Assembly: GCF_041737845.1 (NCBI RefSeq)
Contig: NZ_JBGSQX010000160.1
Coordinates: 45,306-109,305, forward strand
DNA from: Desulfococcus sp041737845
GTDB lineage: Bacteria; Desulfobacterota; Desulfobacteria; Desulfobacterales; Desulfococcaceae
DNA: 64,000 nucleotides
Direction of reading: 5' to 3'
Under the pieces are notes generated by a model that saw nothing but the letters and a program-made list of their open reading frames with translations, ran no database searches and was not told the origin of the DNA. This document shows positions 52,596 through 60,286 of the stretch, one piece after another; position 1 is the stretch's first letter; each line of letters opens with the position of its first letter. Made by a program: the position numbers and the translations under genes.

Positions 52596-52730
52596 GGCGA
52601 AACCTCCGGGGGTACCCTTGAGACGAGGACGTCTTTCAGGCCGACACATGGGGGCAGCGCCGCAAACGCCCGCCGGTTCCGCGGCTTCGGAAGGCGGGCG
52701 CGGGGGTTCCGTGAGATCCGGCTGGAGGGA

Positions 52731-53294
52731 TTACTTCTTCCTGGACGGGCTGCTGTCCTGCGGCGGGAAATGCTTCAATATCTCCGTCACGGTGTTGCGG
52801 ATCTCCTCTTCCATCCGCATGCTGTCGGTGTATTCCCGCACGATCCCTTCTCCGAGACCCCGCCACGCCAGCTCCCGGGTGGCGGCGTCGATCAGGTCGA
52901 TAACCAGGGTCCCCTGGGTGTAATAGCTGACATCGACCCGACCGCCGTAAGGGCCCCACCACGGATCATACCATCCGTAGTTTTCCCAGTTGGTGATCCG
53001 CATCCGCTCTTTGACGCCGGCATGGATCACCACGGTAAAATCAGCCTCTCCGGATGGTCTGCTCTCGAACCCCTTCGACTGCAATACCTGGTCGACCGCT
53101 GTCTTGATGCGCTTGCGCAGCAGCGGGTCACTGGTCAGCACATCCCCCGGGACATGGTGATCGCTGTCCCAGTTGTAGGTTTTAAACTTGCGGAAATCGA
53201 CGCTCCGATCGTAATCGGTCTTGACGGAAACCGATGCACAGCCCCACAGCCCGATGACGAACATGCCCATGACGATGGTTTTCAACGCCCTCAT
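52731..53294 (-). CDS. DUF4136-type lipoprotein
   Basis: Lipoprotein of 187 residues starting at ATG 53294 (GAGGAGAGTCATT upstream). The signal peptide ALKTIVMGMFVIGLWGC ends with a lipobox cysteine. The mature part begins VKTDYDRSVDFRKFKTYNW, the usual DUF4136 opening, and continues with LLRKRIKTAVDQVLQSKGF and a Tyr/Gly-rich segment before GTLVIDLIDAATRELAWRG. The family is an envelope protein of unknown role. It is probably outer-membrane or periplasmic-facing. Confidence 0.85.
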   Translation of the reverse strand: MRALKTIVMGMFVIGLWGCASVSVKTDYDRSVDFRKFKTYNWDSDHHVPGDVLTSDPLLRKRIKTAVDQVLQSKGFESRPSGEADFTVVIHAGVKERMRITNWENYGWYDPWWGPYGGRVDVSYYTQGTLVIDLIDAATRELAWRGLGEGIVREYTDSMRMEEEIRNTVTEILKHFPPQDSSPSRKK

Positions 53295-53810
53295 AATGAC
53301 TCTCCTCACCCCGATGAGACCTTCCGGATTTGCGGCCCGAACCCCTGCGCCAGCACAAATATAACTGAAATTATTGTCCAAAAATTAAGCCGTTTCCGGC
53401 TGTTGTCAACAGCATCCCCCCTGCCGCGGGAGGCCGGGCGGTCGATGGTTCGCATGCCCTGTTTCGGGACAATCCGGGAGGCGTTTTTTCCTCCCAGGCT
53501 TTTCTCCCGGAAATCCGCTTTGCAATATCTCTCGTACGCGCCCGGACGCCGTGGTATCTCCGCCCGATGTATTCTCCCATCCAACCCATACCGATGAACT
53601 GAATGGAAAGATGGTCACGAGGTCGAACAGCAGGGAGATCAGTATGGGCGGATTGCATCTGGATTCATCCTGCCGGAGCGCCTCCCATGCCACCTCGATC
53701 TCCGCCGTGGACCGTACAAAGCTGTTGGTCAGGATCAGAATGTAGGGTGCGGTCACCATCCGCGCATGGGGGAGCGGGAGCGGACGAAGCGCTCGATCCG
53801 GCATTCACCG
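53295..53810. other. gene-poor region with a possible gene remnant
   Basis: No intact gene is supported in 516 bp. A minus-strand frame at about 53560-53760 reads PYILILTNSFVRSTAEIEVA and then ALRQDESRCNPPILISLLF, faintly like a TIR-domain core, and is then lost with a possible frameshift into the adjacent frame. No start with Shine-Dalgarno is present. Confidence 0.3.
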
Positions 53811-54263
53811 TCATCGAGGCCCCAGACGGTGCTTTGAAAAGGATGCAAACGTCAGGGCCTCGGTACCTGCCGGGATGTCGAACGTCCGGTCATATTCACC
53901 GCCGACAGCCCCATTGCGGTATCCGCTGCTGTAGATCTGCCCCGACCCCAAAACCTCCCCTCCGCCGTCCAGGAATCGAACGGATACGCTCAGTTGATCC
54001 AGTCTCATACGGGCGGAGACACTGCCGCTGATTCTCATCTTCCCCGCCGGCTGTCCGCCGGTGGTATAGCGATACCACACGGAGGCATCCATGTCCTTCC
54101 ATTGACCCGAATGTGCGCCGCCGTCGCGGAGGGGAATCCGCCGTTCAGGGGGGACGATCGGGTCGATCGCGGAACAGGCGCCCAGAACCAGTATCGATCC
54201 GATGATGCGCACCGCCGTCGCTATCCAGCCTTTGGGCCGCCGTGCGTTGTTTCCTGTGAACAT
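53811..54263 (-). CDS. small putative lipoprotein
   Basis: Protein of 150 residues from ATG 54263 with a perfect AAAGGAGG upstream. The N-terminus WIATAVRIIGSILVLGAC is a signal peptide with lipobox. The mature part is beta-strand-rich (WYRYTTGGQPAGKMRISGSVSARMRLDQLSVSVRFLDGGGEVLGSG) and looks like a small periplasmic beta-sandwich. Family not recognised. It is alone, without operon partners. Confidence 0.72.
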   Translation of the reverse strand: MFTGNNARRPKGWIATAVRIIGSILVLGACSAIDPIVPPERRIPLRDGGAHSGQWKDMDASVWYRYTTGGQPAGKMRISGSVSARMRLDQLSVSVRFLDGGGEVLGSGQIYSSGYRNGAVGGEYDRTFDIPAGTEALTFASFSKHRLGPR

Positions 54264-54721
54264 CTGAAGCCTCCTTTTGCCGCCTGTAAAAGGCGGTCCG
54301 CCAAACCCCGGATTCTTTCCGGGAGGACCTGTGTCTGTACCATTCAAACTAATGCCCCTTCGGGTTGAGATCAAGATGCATCCGCCATGAGGTTCCCCAT
54401 GGCCGCCGGGGCGTTTCATTCGGGAATGAATGAAGCAGGCGCTCCTCAGGATTGAAAGAGGATCACGGGAAAACAGCGCGTCGACGTCGGCCGGCATTCA
54501 CCTCCCGAACCCTCACCGCTTTCGCCCACCATTGTCCGGTTCCTGCAAAGGTATCCCTCCTCACTTGTTATTGGCACATTCGTCTTTATAATATGAGACA
54601 AAATTTCCATCCTACATGACCATTTCTGTTGCAGGGGAAGCCGCCAAGACGAAAAGGCAATGGGCACCCCTCGAAATGAACGATCCCCGCGCTTCGGGGA
54701 TTCATCGGAAAGGAGAAACGC
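54264..54721. other. intergenic region, no gene seen
   Basis: 458 bp without a supportable gene. The only structures noticed are a small hairpin ATCCCCG (54683-54689) / CGGGGAT (54695-54701) just before the ribosome-binding site of the next gene, and a TTCATTC/GAATGAA inverted repeat at about 54415-54430. Confidence 0.55.
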
Positions 54722-55072
54722 ATGTTGACGCTTGAGGAAATCAAACAGGACAAAGCCCTGATCAATTCCATCAATTGGGAGATGACCCCGGAAGAGGCCA
54801 TCCGGCTCTACCTGGAGTGGGGCAACAACTGGGCCAGGGGCGACGGCTTCGTCATCCGGTCGCCGGACGATTACACCACCTATTTCGTTATCAACTGCTG
54901 GTCCAAACCCTACTATATCTACCTCATCCGAAGGAACTCGGAGGAGGCCGTCGAACTGGCCAGATTCGAACTGCCCCGGCGCTTTGAAAGACCGGTCTGC
55001 GAGCTCAAGGGGGTTTATGCCCTGGAAGATGACATCAAGGCCTGGCTCAAACAAGAGCTGGATGCGGACTGA
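54722..55072 (+). CDS. hypothetical protein
   Basis: Protein of 116 residues with AAAGGAG upstream of the ATG. It opens MLTLEEIKQDKALINSINWEMTPEEAIRLYLEWGNNWARG and contains YTTYFVINCWSKPYYIYLIRRNSEEAVELARFELPRRF. Rich in aromatic residues, with no signal peptide. I recognise similar short proteins in Desulfobacterota by feel only and assign no family. It ends just before a perfect 20-bp palindrome. Confidence 0.7.
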   Translation: MLTLEEIKQDKALINSINWEMTPEEAIRLYLEWGNNWARGDGFVIRSPDDYTTYFVINCWSKPYYIYLIRRNSEEAVELARFELPRRFERPVCELKGVYALEDDIKAWLKQELDAD

Positions 55073-55078
55073 GACAAT

Positions 55079-55098
55079 GCTCCCGAGGCCTCGGGAGC
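55079..55098. terminator. 20-bp perfect palindrome between convergent genes
   Basis: GCTCCCGAGG and CCTCGGGAGC are adjacent inverted arms. There is no T-run on either side. Located between the hypothetical gene and the patatin gene, it may limit read-through. Confidence 0.5.
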
Positions 55099-55147
55099 AC
55101 CCCCGCCAACAGTCCGGTGCCGCAGCAGAATGGGGTATGCGCCGATC

Positions 55148-57379
55148 TCAGTAGGTGGTTCCCAGATAGAGATACCAGGCATAGTTGTTCCCTTCCGCCA
55201 TTCCGCCCGCAAGATAGATCGGGCCGAAAAAGGTATCCACGCCGACAAACAGGCTGCCCGCCGGGATCAGGCTGCCCGCTTCGATGTCGGATAGATCCTC
55301 CCAGGCACCTCCGATCTCCAGCGACCCTCCGACGTAGGTCGGCAGGGTCATGATGGCCTTGGCGTTATCAATGCGGTAGTAATAGATCACCTCGCCCAGG
55401 CCGGAGTGCCTGCCGGTGATCTGGTGACTGCTGAGACCGGAAAGGTTCAGAAACCCGCCCCGGGAAAAAAGGTCCGAGACCTCCGGATCTCCGCTCAGCG
55501 TGGTCTCCGCCAGCAATCCGCCGATCACCGTATGGTCGCCCCGGGTGAACGGAAGGATCCCCCTTGCGGACAGAGTCTGATAGTTGCTGTCCGCCCCCAG
55601 GTCTCGGATCGATGCGTAGTAGTCGACGGTCGAGCGGCTCCCCAGATGGGGAAAATAGAGATTGTCGAGGGTATCGCCGGAAAACCTCGCGACGAAGCCG
55701 GATTTGGTGTAGCTGATCATGGGAAAGTCCTCAGGCTCGCCGATACTGACCTTGCTCCTTCCCCAGCCGGCCGAATACCCCATCCGCAGTTCACCCCAGT
55801 CTCCGAACTGGCTTCCCGCCGTCAGGGCGAACTCCCCTTCCTGCACCCGAAACTCCGCGGTCTGCTGGTCTTCCTCGTACAAGGGAAGATTATATTCCAT
55901 ATACCGAAACAGCGGTTCGACGAAATATCGCCCCTCGGCATTGAGCGGCTGATAGAATTTCGTCAGGATTCGAGGCGCTGCACCGATCTGAACCTCGGTG
56001 CGCCATTCTCCGCCCAGGCTGTTTATGGCGGTCCGGGTGAGGCCGGCGCCGATGTTGAAGGATGCGTCGCCTTTGGAGTCGCTTTCCAGGTTGAGCCCGA
56101 ACTGAACATAGTCCGGCCCCCATTCCTTGGCCTTGGCCATGATCCGAATGCCGCTCTGGCCGTCGCTCCGGACGATCTCGTAATCCACCCGCTGGAAAAC
56201 ATCCAGGCCGTAAATCCGTCTGATGTCCCTCTTCACGGCTTCGGCATCGAAATACTCCCCCTCGCGTACCCGGATATTGGACCGGATGACCTCTTCCGAA
56301 AGACCGGAATCGTTGTCGATCTCGATAAAGTCGATGGTCCATCGACCCTCGGACCCGGGTCTCTGGAGGCCTGCTTGCCAGTGCTGGAAATCCGGCTCAT
56401 TCCGGGAGAGTCCCGCCAGGGCGGTTTTCTCTTTCAGGGCGCCCCGGGCGCCGATGGGAATGGCTTCGAGTGCCCGCGTAAAGTCTGCCGTGGTGATATC
56501 CCCGAGGTCCGGTTCGATGAGGATGTCGCCGGCGGCGAGGGTCGCGATCTGGCGCATGGTGTTCTGCATGGTCATGATGGTGGTCAACTGACCGGTCACG
56601 GCGAAAACCGATTTCAGCTCGTCCGTGGGACTGAGAGGGGTGCCGATGGAGACGGCGATGACCACGCCCGCCCCCATTTCCCGGACCACATCAATGGGCA
56701 GGTTATTGGAGACCCCCCCGTCCACGAGGACCTTGCCCTCGATCTCCACCGGCTCGAGCGCGCCGGGGATGGACATGCTGGCCCGGAGGGCCGTGGCGAG
56801 GTTTCCTTTCCCGATGACGAACGGATCGCCTGTGGCAAGATCGGTGGCGACGGCCCGGAAGGGAATCCTCAGGCGATCGAAGTCGTCGACGTTGGCGACC
56901 CTCATGGTCAGGTCTTTGAGGATCAGGTTGAGCTTCTGCCCCTGAACGAGGCCCTTGGGGAACTGAATCTTTCCATCCTTCCAACCCGCCTTGGCCTTGA
57001 CCAGGAATCCCCGATCATCCTGTTTCCGATGGTAGGAGAGTTCCTCCCTGGAGGTCGAATCGTGAAAGGCGTCCTTCCACTCGATGTCCCGAAGGGCCGC
57101 AGTGAGCTCCTCGACGTTCAGGCCGGCGGCATAAAGCCCCCCGATGATGGCACCCATGCTCGTGCCGGCGATATAATCGATGGGGACGTTCATCTCCTCC
57201 AGCACTTTGATCACCCCGATATGGGCCGCCCCGCGGGCACCGCCGCCGCTCAGCACAAGCCCGATCCTGGGCCGTCCGCCCACAGGGGCATCATCGGCAC
57301 GAAGCCTCTCCGCCCCGCAAACGACGCTCCACAGGACCGCTGAAATGATGATCCACACGCCGCCCCTCCCAAGCATCAT
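55148..57379 (-). CDS. patatin-like phospholipase fused to POTRA/Omp85 barrel (type Vd secretion-like)
   Basis: Exported protein of 743 residues from ATG 57379 (AAGGAGGAAG upstream). A signal peptide (VWIIISAVLWSVVCGAERLRA) is followed by a patatin domain with GLVLSGGGARG, nucleophile Ser in GTSMG and Asp in VDGGVSNN (about residues 35-300), then one POTRA-like segment (IDFIEIDNDSGLSEEVIRSNIRVREGEYFDAEAVKRDIRRIYGLDVF), then an Omp85-type beta barrel to the terminal Tyr. This is the layout of Pseudomonas PlpD-type proteins. It probably places a lipase at or across the outer membrane. An alternative start upstream would lose the signal peptide position. Confidence 0.9.
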   Translation of the reverse strand: MMLGRGGVWIIISAVLWSVVCGAERLRADDAPVGGRPRIGLVLSGGGARGAAHIGVIKVLEEMNVPIDYIAGTSMGAIIGGLYAAGLNVEELTAALRDIEWKDAFHDSTSREELSYHRKQDDRGFLVKAKAGWKDGKIQFPKGLVQGQKLNLILKDLTMRVANVDDFDRLRIPFRAVATDLATGDPFVIGKGNLATALRASMSIPGALEPVEIEGKVLVDGGVSNNLPIDVVREMGAGVVIAVSIGTPLSPTDELKSVFAVTGQLTTIMTMQNTMRQIATLAAGDILIEPDLGDITTADFTRALEAIPIGARGALKEKTALAGLSRNEPDFQHWQAGLQRPGSEGRWTIDFIEIDNDSGLSEEVIRSNIRVREGEYFDAEAVKRDIRRIYGLDVFQRVDYEIVRSDGQSGIRIMAKAKEWGPDYVQFGLNLESDSKGDASFNIGAGLTRTAINSLGGEWRTEVQIGAAPRILTKFYQPLNAEGRYFVEPLFRYMEYNLPLYEEDQQTAEFRVQEGEFALTAGSQFGDWGELRMGYSAGWGRSKVSIGEPEDFPMISYTKSGFVARFSGDTLDNLYFPHLGSRSTVDYYASIRDLGADSNYQTLSARGILPFTRGDHTVIGGLLAETTLSGDPEVSDLFSRGGFLNLSGLSSHQITGRHSGLGEVIYYYRIDNAKAIMTLPTYVGGSLEIGGAWEDLSDIEAGSLIPAGSLFVGVDTFFGPIYLAGGMAEGNNYAWYLYLGTTY

Positions 57380-57757
57380 ACGCTGCTTCCTCCTTCTGGA
57401 TCGATCTGGATGACGGCACGTCAGACAGGGGAAACCCGCCCTGTCATCGGTAACCGGACAAAAGCGCCGGAACAGGACTCTCCTCGACTCAGGAATGTGC
57501 CACAGTTTTTCTCCAAGCGCCACAGCTTTGGCGAATCCCTTCGGAACAACATACGTTTCATTCCGGAGAGCGCCAGGCATCCAGTACCGGATGCATCGTG
57601 AACACGACCCTTGATTTGAGGCGACATTTCCTCTATATCTTACGGAGAGCTGCCGCGGCTTGTCCTGGATCCGCCAAGGCATGCCGCGGCGGGTCCGGCA
57701 GCCGGCGGCCTTTTTTCGCTTGAATCCCTTTACCGCCGGCCTGAGGAGATATCAAAG
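57380..57757. other. divergent intergenic region before the GAF-kinase-USP cassette
   Basis: 378 bp with no gene. It holds a plus-strand promoter at 57611-57639 and a GC-rich imperfect hairpin (GGATCCGCC / GGCGGGTCC, about 57667-57695) followed by CCTTTTTTCG at about 57709-57718, which could act as a leader terminator. Confidence 0.5.
57611..57639 (+). promoter_or_regulatory. candidate promoter of the GAF-kinase-USP cassette
   Basis: TTGATT (57611-57616), 17 bp spacer, TATATC (57634-57639). The first start codon is about 110 bp downstream. Confidence 0.5.
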
Positions 57758-58318
57758 ATGGAAGATGCTATCAAGATTCAATTCAATGAGTTCAAGGCCA
57801 TCAGCCGCTCCATCCTGGCCTACGATGACATCGACCGGCTGATCATCCACATCGTCGAGCGCATCTGCCGTTCCCTGAAGGTCATGGGGTGCAGCATCAT
57901 GCTTTACGACGAGCGGGAGGGCCAGCTCTTTCGGGTCGCCAGTTTCGGCATCAGTGAAGCCTATCTCAACAAGGGCCCCATCTTCGTGGATGAAAAATTC
58001 AGTGCTTTTTCCACAAATGCGCCTGTTTTCATTGAAGACTTCCAGAACGACCCCCGCGTTCAGTATCCCGAGGAAGCCCGAAAGGAAGGCATCACCTCCA
58101 TGCTCTCGGTCCCGATCCGATACCGAAAGGCCCCCTTGGGGTTGATCCGGATTTATCATGACCGCATTTGGCGCCTGAACAACGAAGACCTCGAAGCTTT
58201 TTCCCTCCTTGCGGATTACCTGGGCCTCGTCATCGAGAACAACGGTCTCAAGAATTTCCTTGAAAAGGTTAAATACGCCATGGAATCATTACCCCTCAGA
58301 ATGCTGAAAGGATTATAA
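57758..58318 (+). CDS. GAF-domain protein
   Basis: Protein of 186 residues consisting of one GAF domain with short flanking helices. Key segments are YDDIDRLIIHIVERICRSLKVMGCSIMLYDEREGQLFRVASFGIS and EGITSMLSVPIRYRKAPLGLIRIYHDRIWRLNNEDLEAFSLLADYLGLVIENN. No output domain follows, so signalling must be passed to a partner, presumably the kinase-fold protein that begins six bases after its stop. Ligand unknown. Confidence 0.88.
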   Translation: MEDAIKIQFNEFKAISRSILAYDDIDRLIIHIVERICRSLKVMGCSIMLYDEREGQLFRVASFGISEAYLNKGPIFVDEKFSAFSTNAPVFIEDFQNDPRVQYPEEARKEGITSMLSVPIRYRKAPLGLIRIYHDRIWRLNNEDLEAFSLLADYLGLVIENNGLKNFLEKVKYAMESLPLRMLKGL

Positions 58319-58324
58319 CCGGGG

Positions 58325-59236
58325 ATGGGCGGAAAGGTATTTACAGATACGTCTGATTTTTTTGCCATTGATCACGGCGATGAAATCATCGTGGGGAGCG
58401 AGCGATATACCGTGTTCGGGCATGAACGGGAACGCCGCTTCGGCATCGAAGATCCGAAATTCTGGGTAAAAAAAGCAAAAAACAGCCTGACCGGGGAAAA
58501 GAAACTCATCAAGCTCTCCTATTTCGAAACCTTCTGTGTCACCATCGGCGGCGTCCCCATCCGATGCTTCCGGGACCCGGACAAGGAAAGCCGGGTTCTC
58601 GATCTTGTGAAGGGCCGCCCCCATTACATGCAGGGAACCTCCACCATCGATCCCAAGAACAACAGCATCCGGGTGCTGGACATCGTGCTCGGACACAACC
58701 TCTTCGTCCAGATCGGCTCTTTCACGATGGCTCATGAAACCTATTTTCATACCATCCTCCCCGGCATCTTACAACACCTGCTCACGTCCTTCGATGCCAT
58801 TCAGTTCCTGCACGAACACGGTTTCCGCCACGGCGATATTCGTAACGACCACATCATCGTGGAGCGGGAGACCGGAAACTATGTCTGGATCGACTTCGAC
58901 TTTGACTTCGATGCCCCGGAAAATCCCTTCAGCCTCGACATCTTCGGGCTTGGAAATCTTTTGATCTACGCCGTCGGCAAGGGGTTTCACACCGTTCACT
59001 CCATCCACAATGATCGCCGGCTCTATGGGAATCTTTTTGATCGGCTGGAACCCGGTGACTTTTCCCTGCTCGACAAATGGCGCTTCGTCAATCTCAGAAA
59101 ACTCTATCCGTATATCCCGCCCATGCTGAATGATATTCTGATGCACTTTTCCCAGCAGGCGGAGGTCTATTACGAGTCGGCTGCGGAAATCTCGGATGCG
59201 GTCAGCGGCTATCTGCAATCCATGGGTGGTCAATAA
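58325..59236 (+). CDS. protein-kinase-fold protein of unknown specificity
   Basis: Protein of 303 residues with the hallmarks of the protein-kinase fold. EKKLIKLSYFE gives a candidate ATP-anchoring lysine, FLHEHGFRHGDIRNDHIIVE resembles the catalytic loop (HxD-x4-N; here HGDIRND), and YVWIDFDFDFD is the metal-binding DFD/DFG equivalent. The N-terminal part is an extra beta-rich region, and the C-terminal lobe is short. It is not a standard Ser/Thr kinase; phosphorylation or small-molecule transfer are both possible. It is framed by a GAF gene (6 bp upstream) and a universal stress protein gene (13 bp downstream). Confidence 0.78.
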   Translation: MGGKVFTDTSDFFAIDHGDEIIVGSERYTVFGHERERRFGIEDPKFWVKKAKNSLTGEKKLIKLSYFETFCVTIGGVPIRCFRDPDKESRVLDLVKGRPHYMQGTSTIDPKNNSIRVLDIVLGHNLFVQIGSFTMAHETYFHTILPGILQHLLTSFDAIQFLHEHGFRHGDIRNDHIIVERETGNYVWIDFDFDFDAPENPFSLDIFGLGNLLIYAVGKGFHTVHSIHNDRRLYGNLFDRLEPGDFSLLDKWRFVNLRKLYPYIPPMLNDILMHFSQQAEVYYESAAEISDAVSGYLQSMGGQ

Positions 59237-59249
59237 AAGGGGGGGGTAC

Positions 59250-59696
59250 GTGAGACAGTCCATACTTCTGGCATTGAAAGATTCAAAAAGCTCCCAAAGC
59301 GTTCTCAACTATTTTTCGAGGCTTCCGTTTCAACCGGACAGCCTCGACATCACCCTTCTCCACGTCTTCAGACGGCCCGGCGCCGGCGAAGAGTTGATGG
59401 GGGAGGATTTCGCCCGGAAAGAGGAGACCCGGGTCCAGGGCGTAATGGAAAACGCAAAAAACTTCCTGATCCAACAAGGCATGAATCCGGCGCTTATCCG
59501 CATCCGCCTCGTGACGGACCCCTATCCCACGGTGACCGATGCCATTATCGATCAATTCAGCCGGGACATCTATCACATGGTGGTCATCGGTCGCAGGAAA
59601 AAATCGAAATCGGAGGAATTCGTGATGGGGGACGTCAGCGTCAAACTGGTGAGAGCACTTGAGGGAACCGGAGTTCTGGTGGTGAAATTCATTTGA
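59250..59696 (+). CDS. universal stress protein family (UspA-like)
   Basis: Single UspA domain of 148 residues. The start is GTG 59250, immediately after GGGGGGGTAC; an upstream in-frame ATG would overlap the kinase gene. Motifs: ILLALKDSKSSQSVLNYF and the nucleotide-site segment MVVIGRRKKSKSEEFVMGDVSVKLVRALEGTGVLVVKF. The usual G-x2-G-x9-G-S/T motif is modified (GRRKKSKSEEFVMGDVSVK), so ATP binding is uncertain. It is the last gene of the GAF-kinase-USP unit. Confidence 0.87.
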   Translation: MRQSILLALKDSKSSQSVLNYFSRLPFQPDSLDITLLHVFRRPGAGEELMGEDFARKEETRVQGVMENAKNFLIQQGMNPALIRIRLVTDPYPTVTDAIIDQFSRDIYHMVVIGRRKKSKSEEFVMGDVSVKLVRALEGTGVLVVKFI

Positions 59697-59738
59697 TCGT
59701 TGCCGCGCCCGGCACCGCCTGCATGAGGGGCGCCGGCG

Positions 59739-60212
59739 TCAGCGTGTGTTGCACGGGGCCGATGACGCCGCTTCGAGGGCAGCCGCCCCCTTGCCCCTGA
59801 TCTTGATGATTTTTGCCTGATACTGGGTGTTTCCCGTCATTCTGCTGCCGGTCAGGCGGATACACAGAAACGATATGAAAAAAAAGCCGAAGGCAAACAG
59901 GGCCGCCCCCGAGGATTCGTCCATGCCGGAGCTGGGGGCCAGATAGTTGCCCAGAACCGCGCCGCCGATCATGCACACCACCGGAAAAATATAGAGAAGC
60001 ATCGAAATCTTGATCAGCGCACCGCTCTCGAAGCCCACCGTCACGGCATCCCCCAACTGAGCGTTCGCCAGGTTTACGGCTTCCACCTCTCCTGTTTTCG
60101 CCCCCTCGCATGACTCCTTGGAGCCGCACCCCTCGCATGTGCTTCGGCGAACGGTCTTCACCCGGGCCATCGTTGCATCGATCTTGGTGACGATGCCGTT
60201 TTCAGTGATCAC
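59739..60212 (-). CDS. rseC: RseC/SoxR-reducing-system family membrane protein
   Basis: Protein of 157 residues with N-terminal cysteines in STCEGCGSKESCEGAKTG and two hydrophobic segments (MLLYIFPVVCMIGGAVLGNYL and AALFAFGFFFISFLCIRL), the pattern of RseC/RsxF-like proteins. These are often found beside Rnf/Rsx electron-transport genes. Here the adjacent gene upstream on the same strand encodes an RnfB-domain fusion, which fits. Precise function is unknown. It could transfer electrons or support assembly in the membrane. Confidence 0.85.
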   Translation of the reverse strand: MITENGIVTKIDATMARVKTVRRSTCEGCGSKESCEGAKTGEVEAVNLANAQLGDAVTVGFESGALIKISMLLYIFPVVCMIGGAVLGNYLAPSSGMDESSGAALFAFGFFFISFLCIRLTGSRMTGNTQYQAKIIKIRGKGAAALEAASSAPCNTR

Positions 60213-60286
60213 GCGAACCTCCTTCCTACTTCAAATGAAATGGCGGGGCATCCACCATGGATTGCCCCGCCATCCCAAGAAACCGG

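Noticed and set aside
54410..54432. TTCATTC/GAATGAA repeat as a further site of the fatty-acid TetR regulator
   Set aside because: The half-sites are in the opposite arrangement to the operator palindrome and no fatty-acid gene is nearby.
55406..57343. Plus-strand frame of 645 codons opposite the patatin-Omp85 gene
   Set aside because: The patatin gene has signal peptide, catalytic motifs and a barrel; the antisense frame has none.
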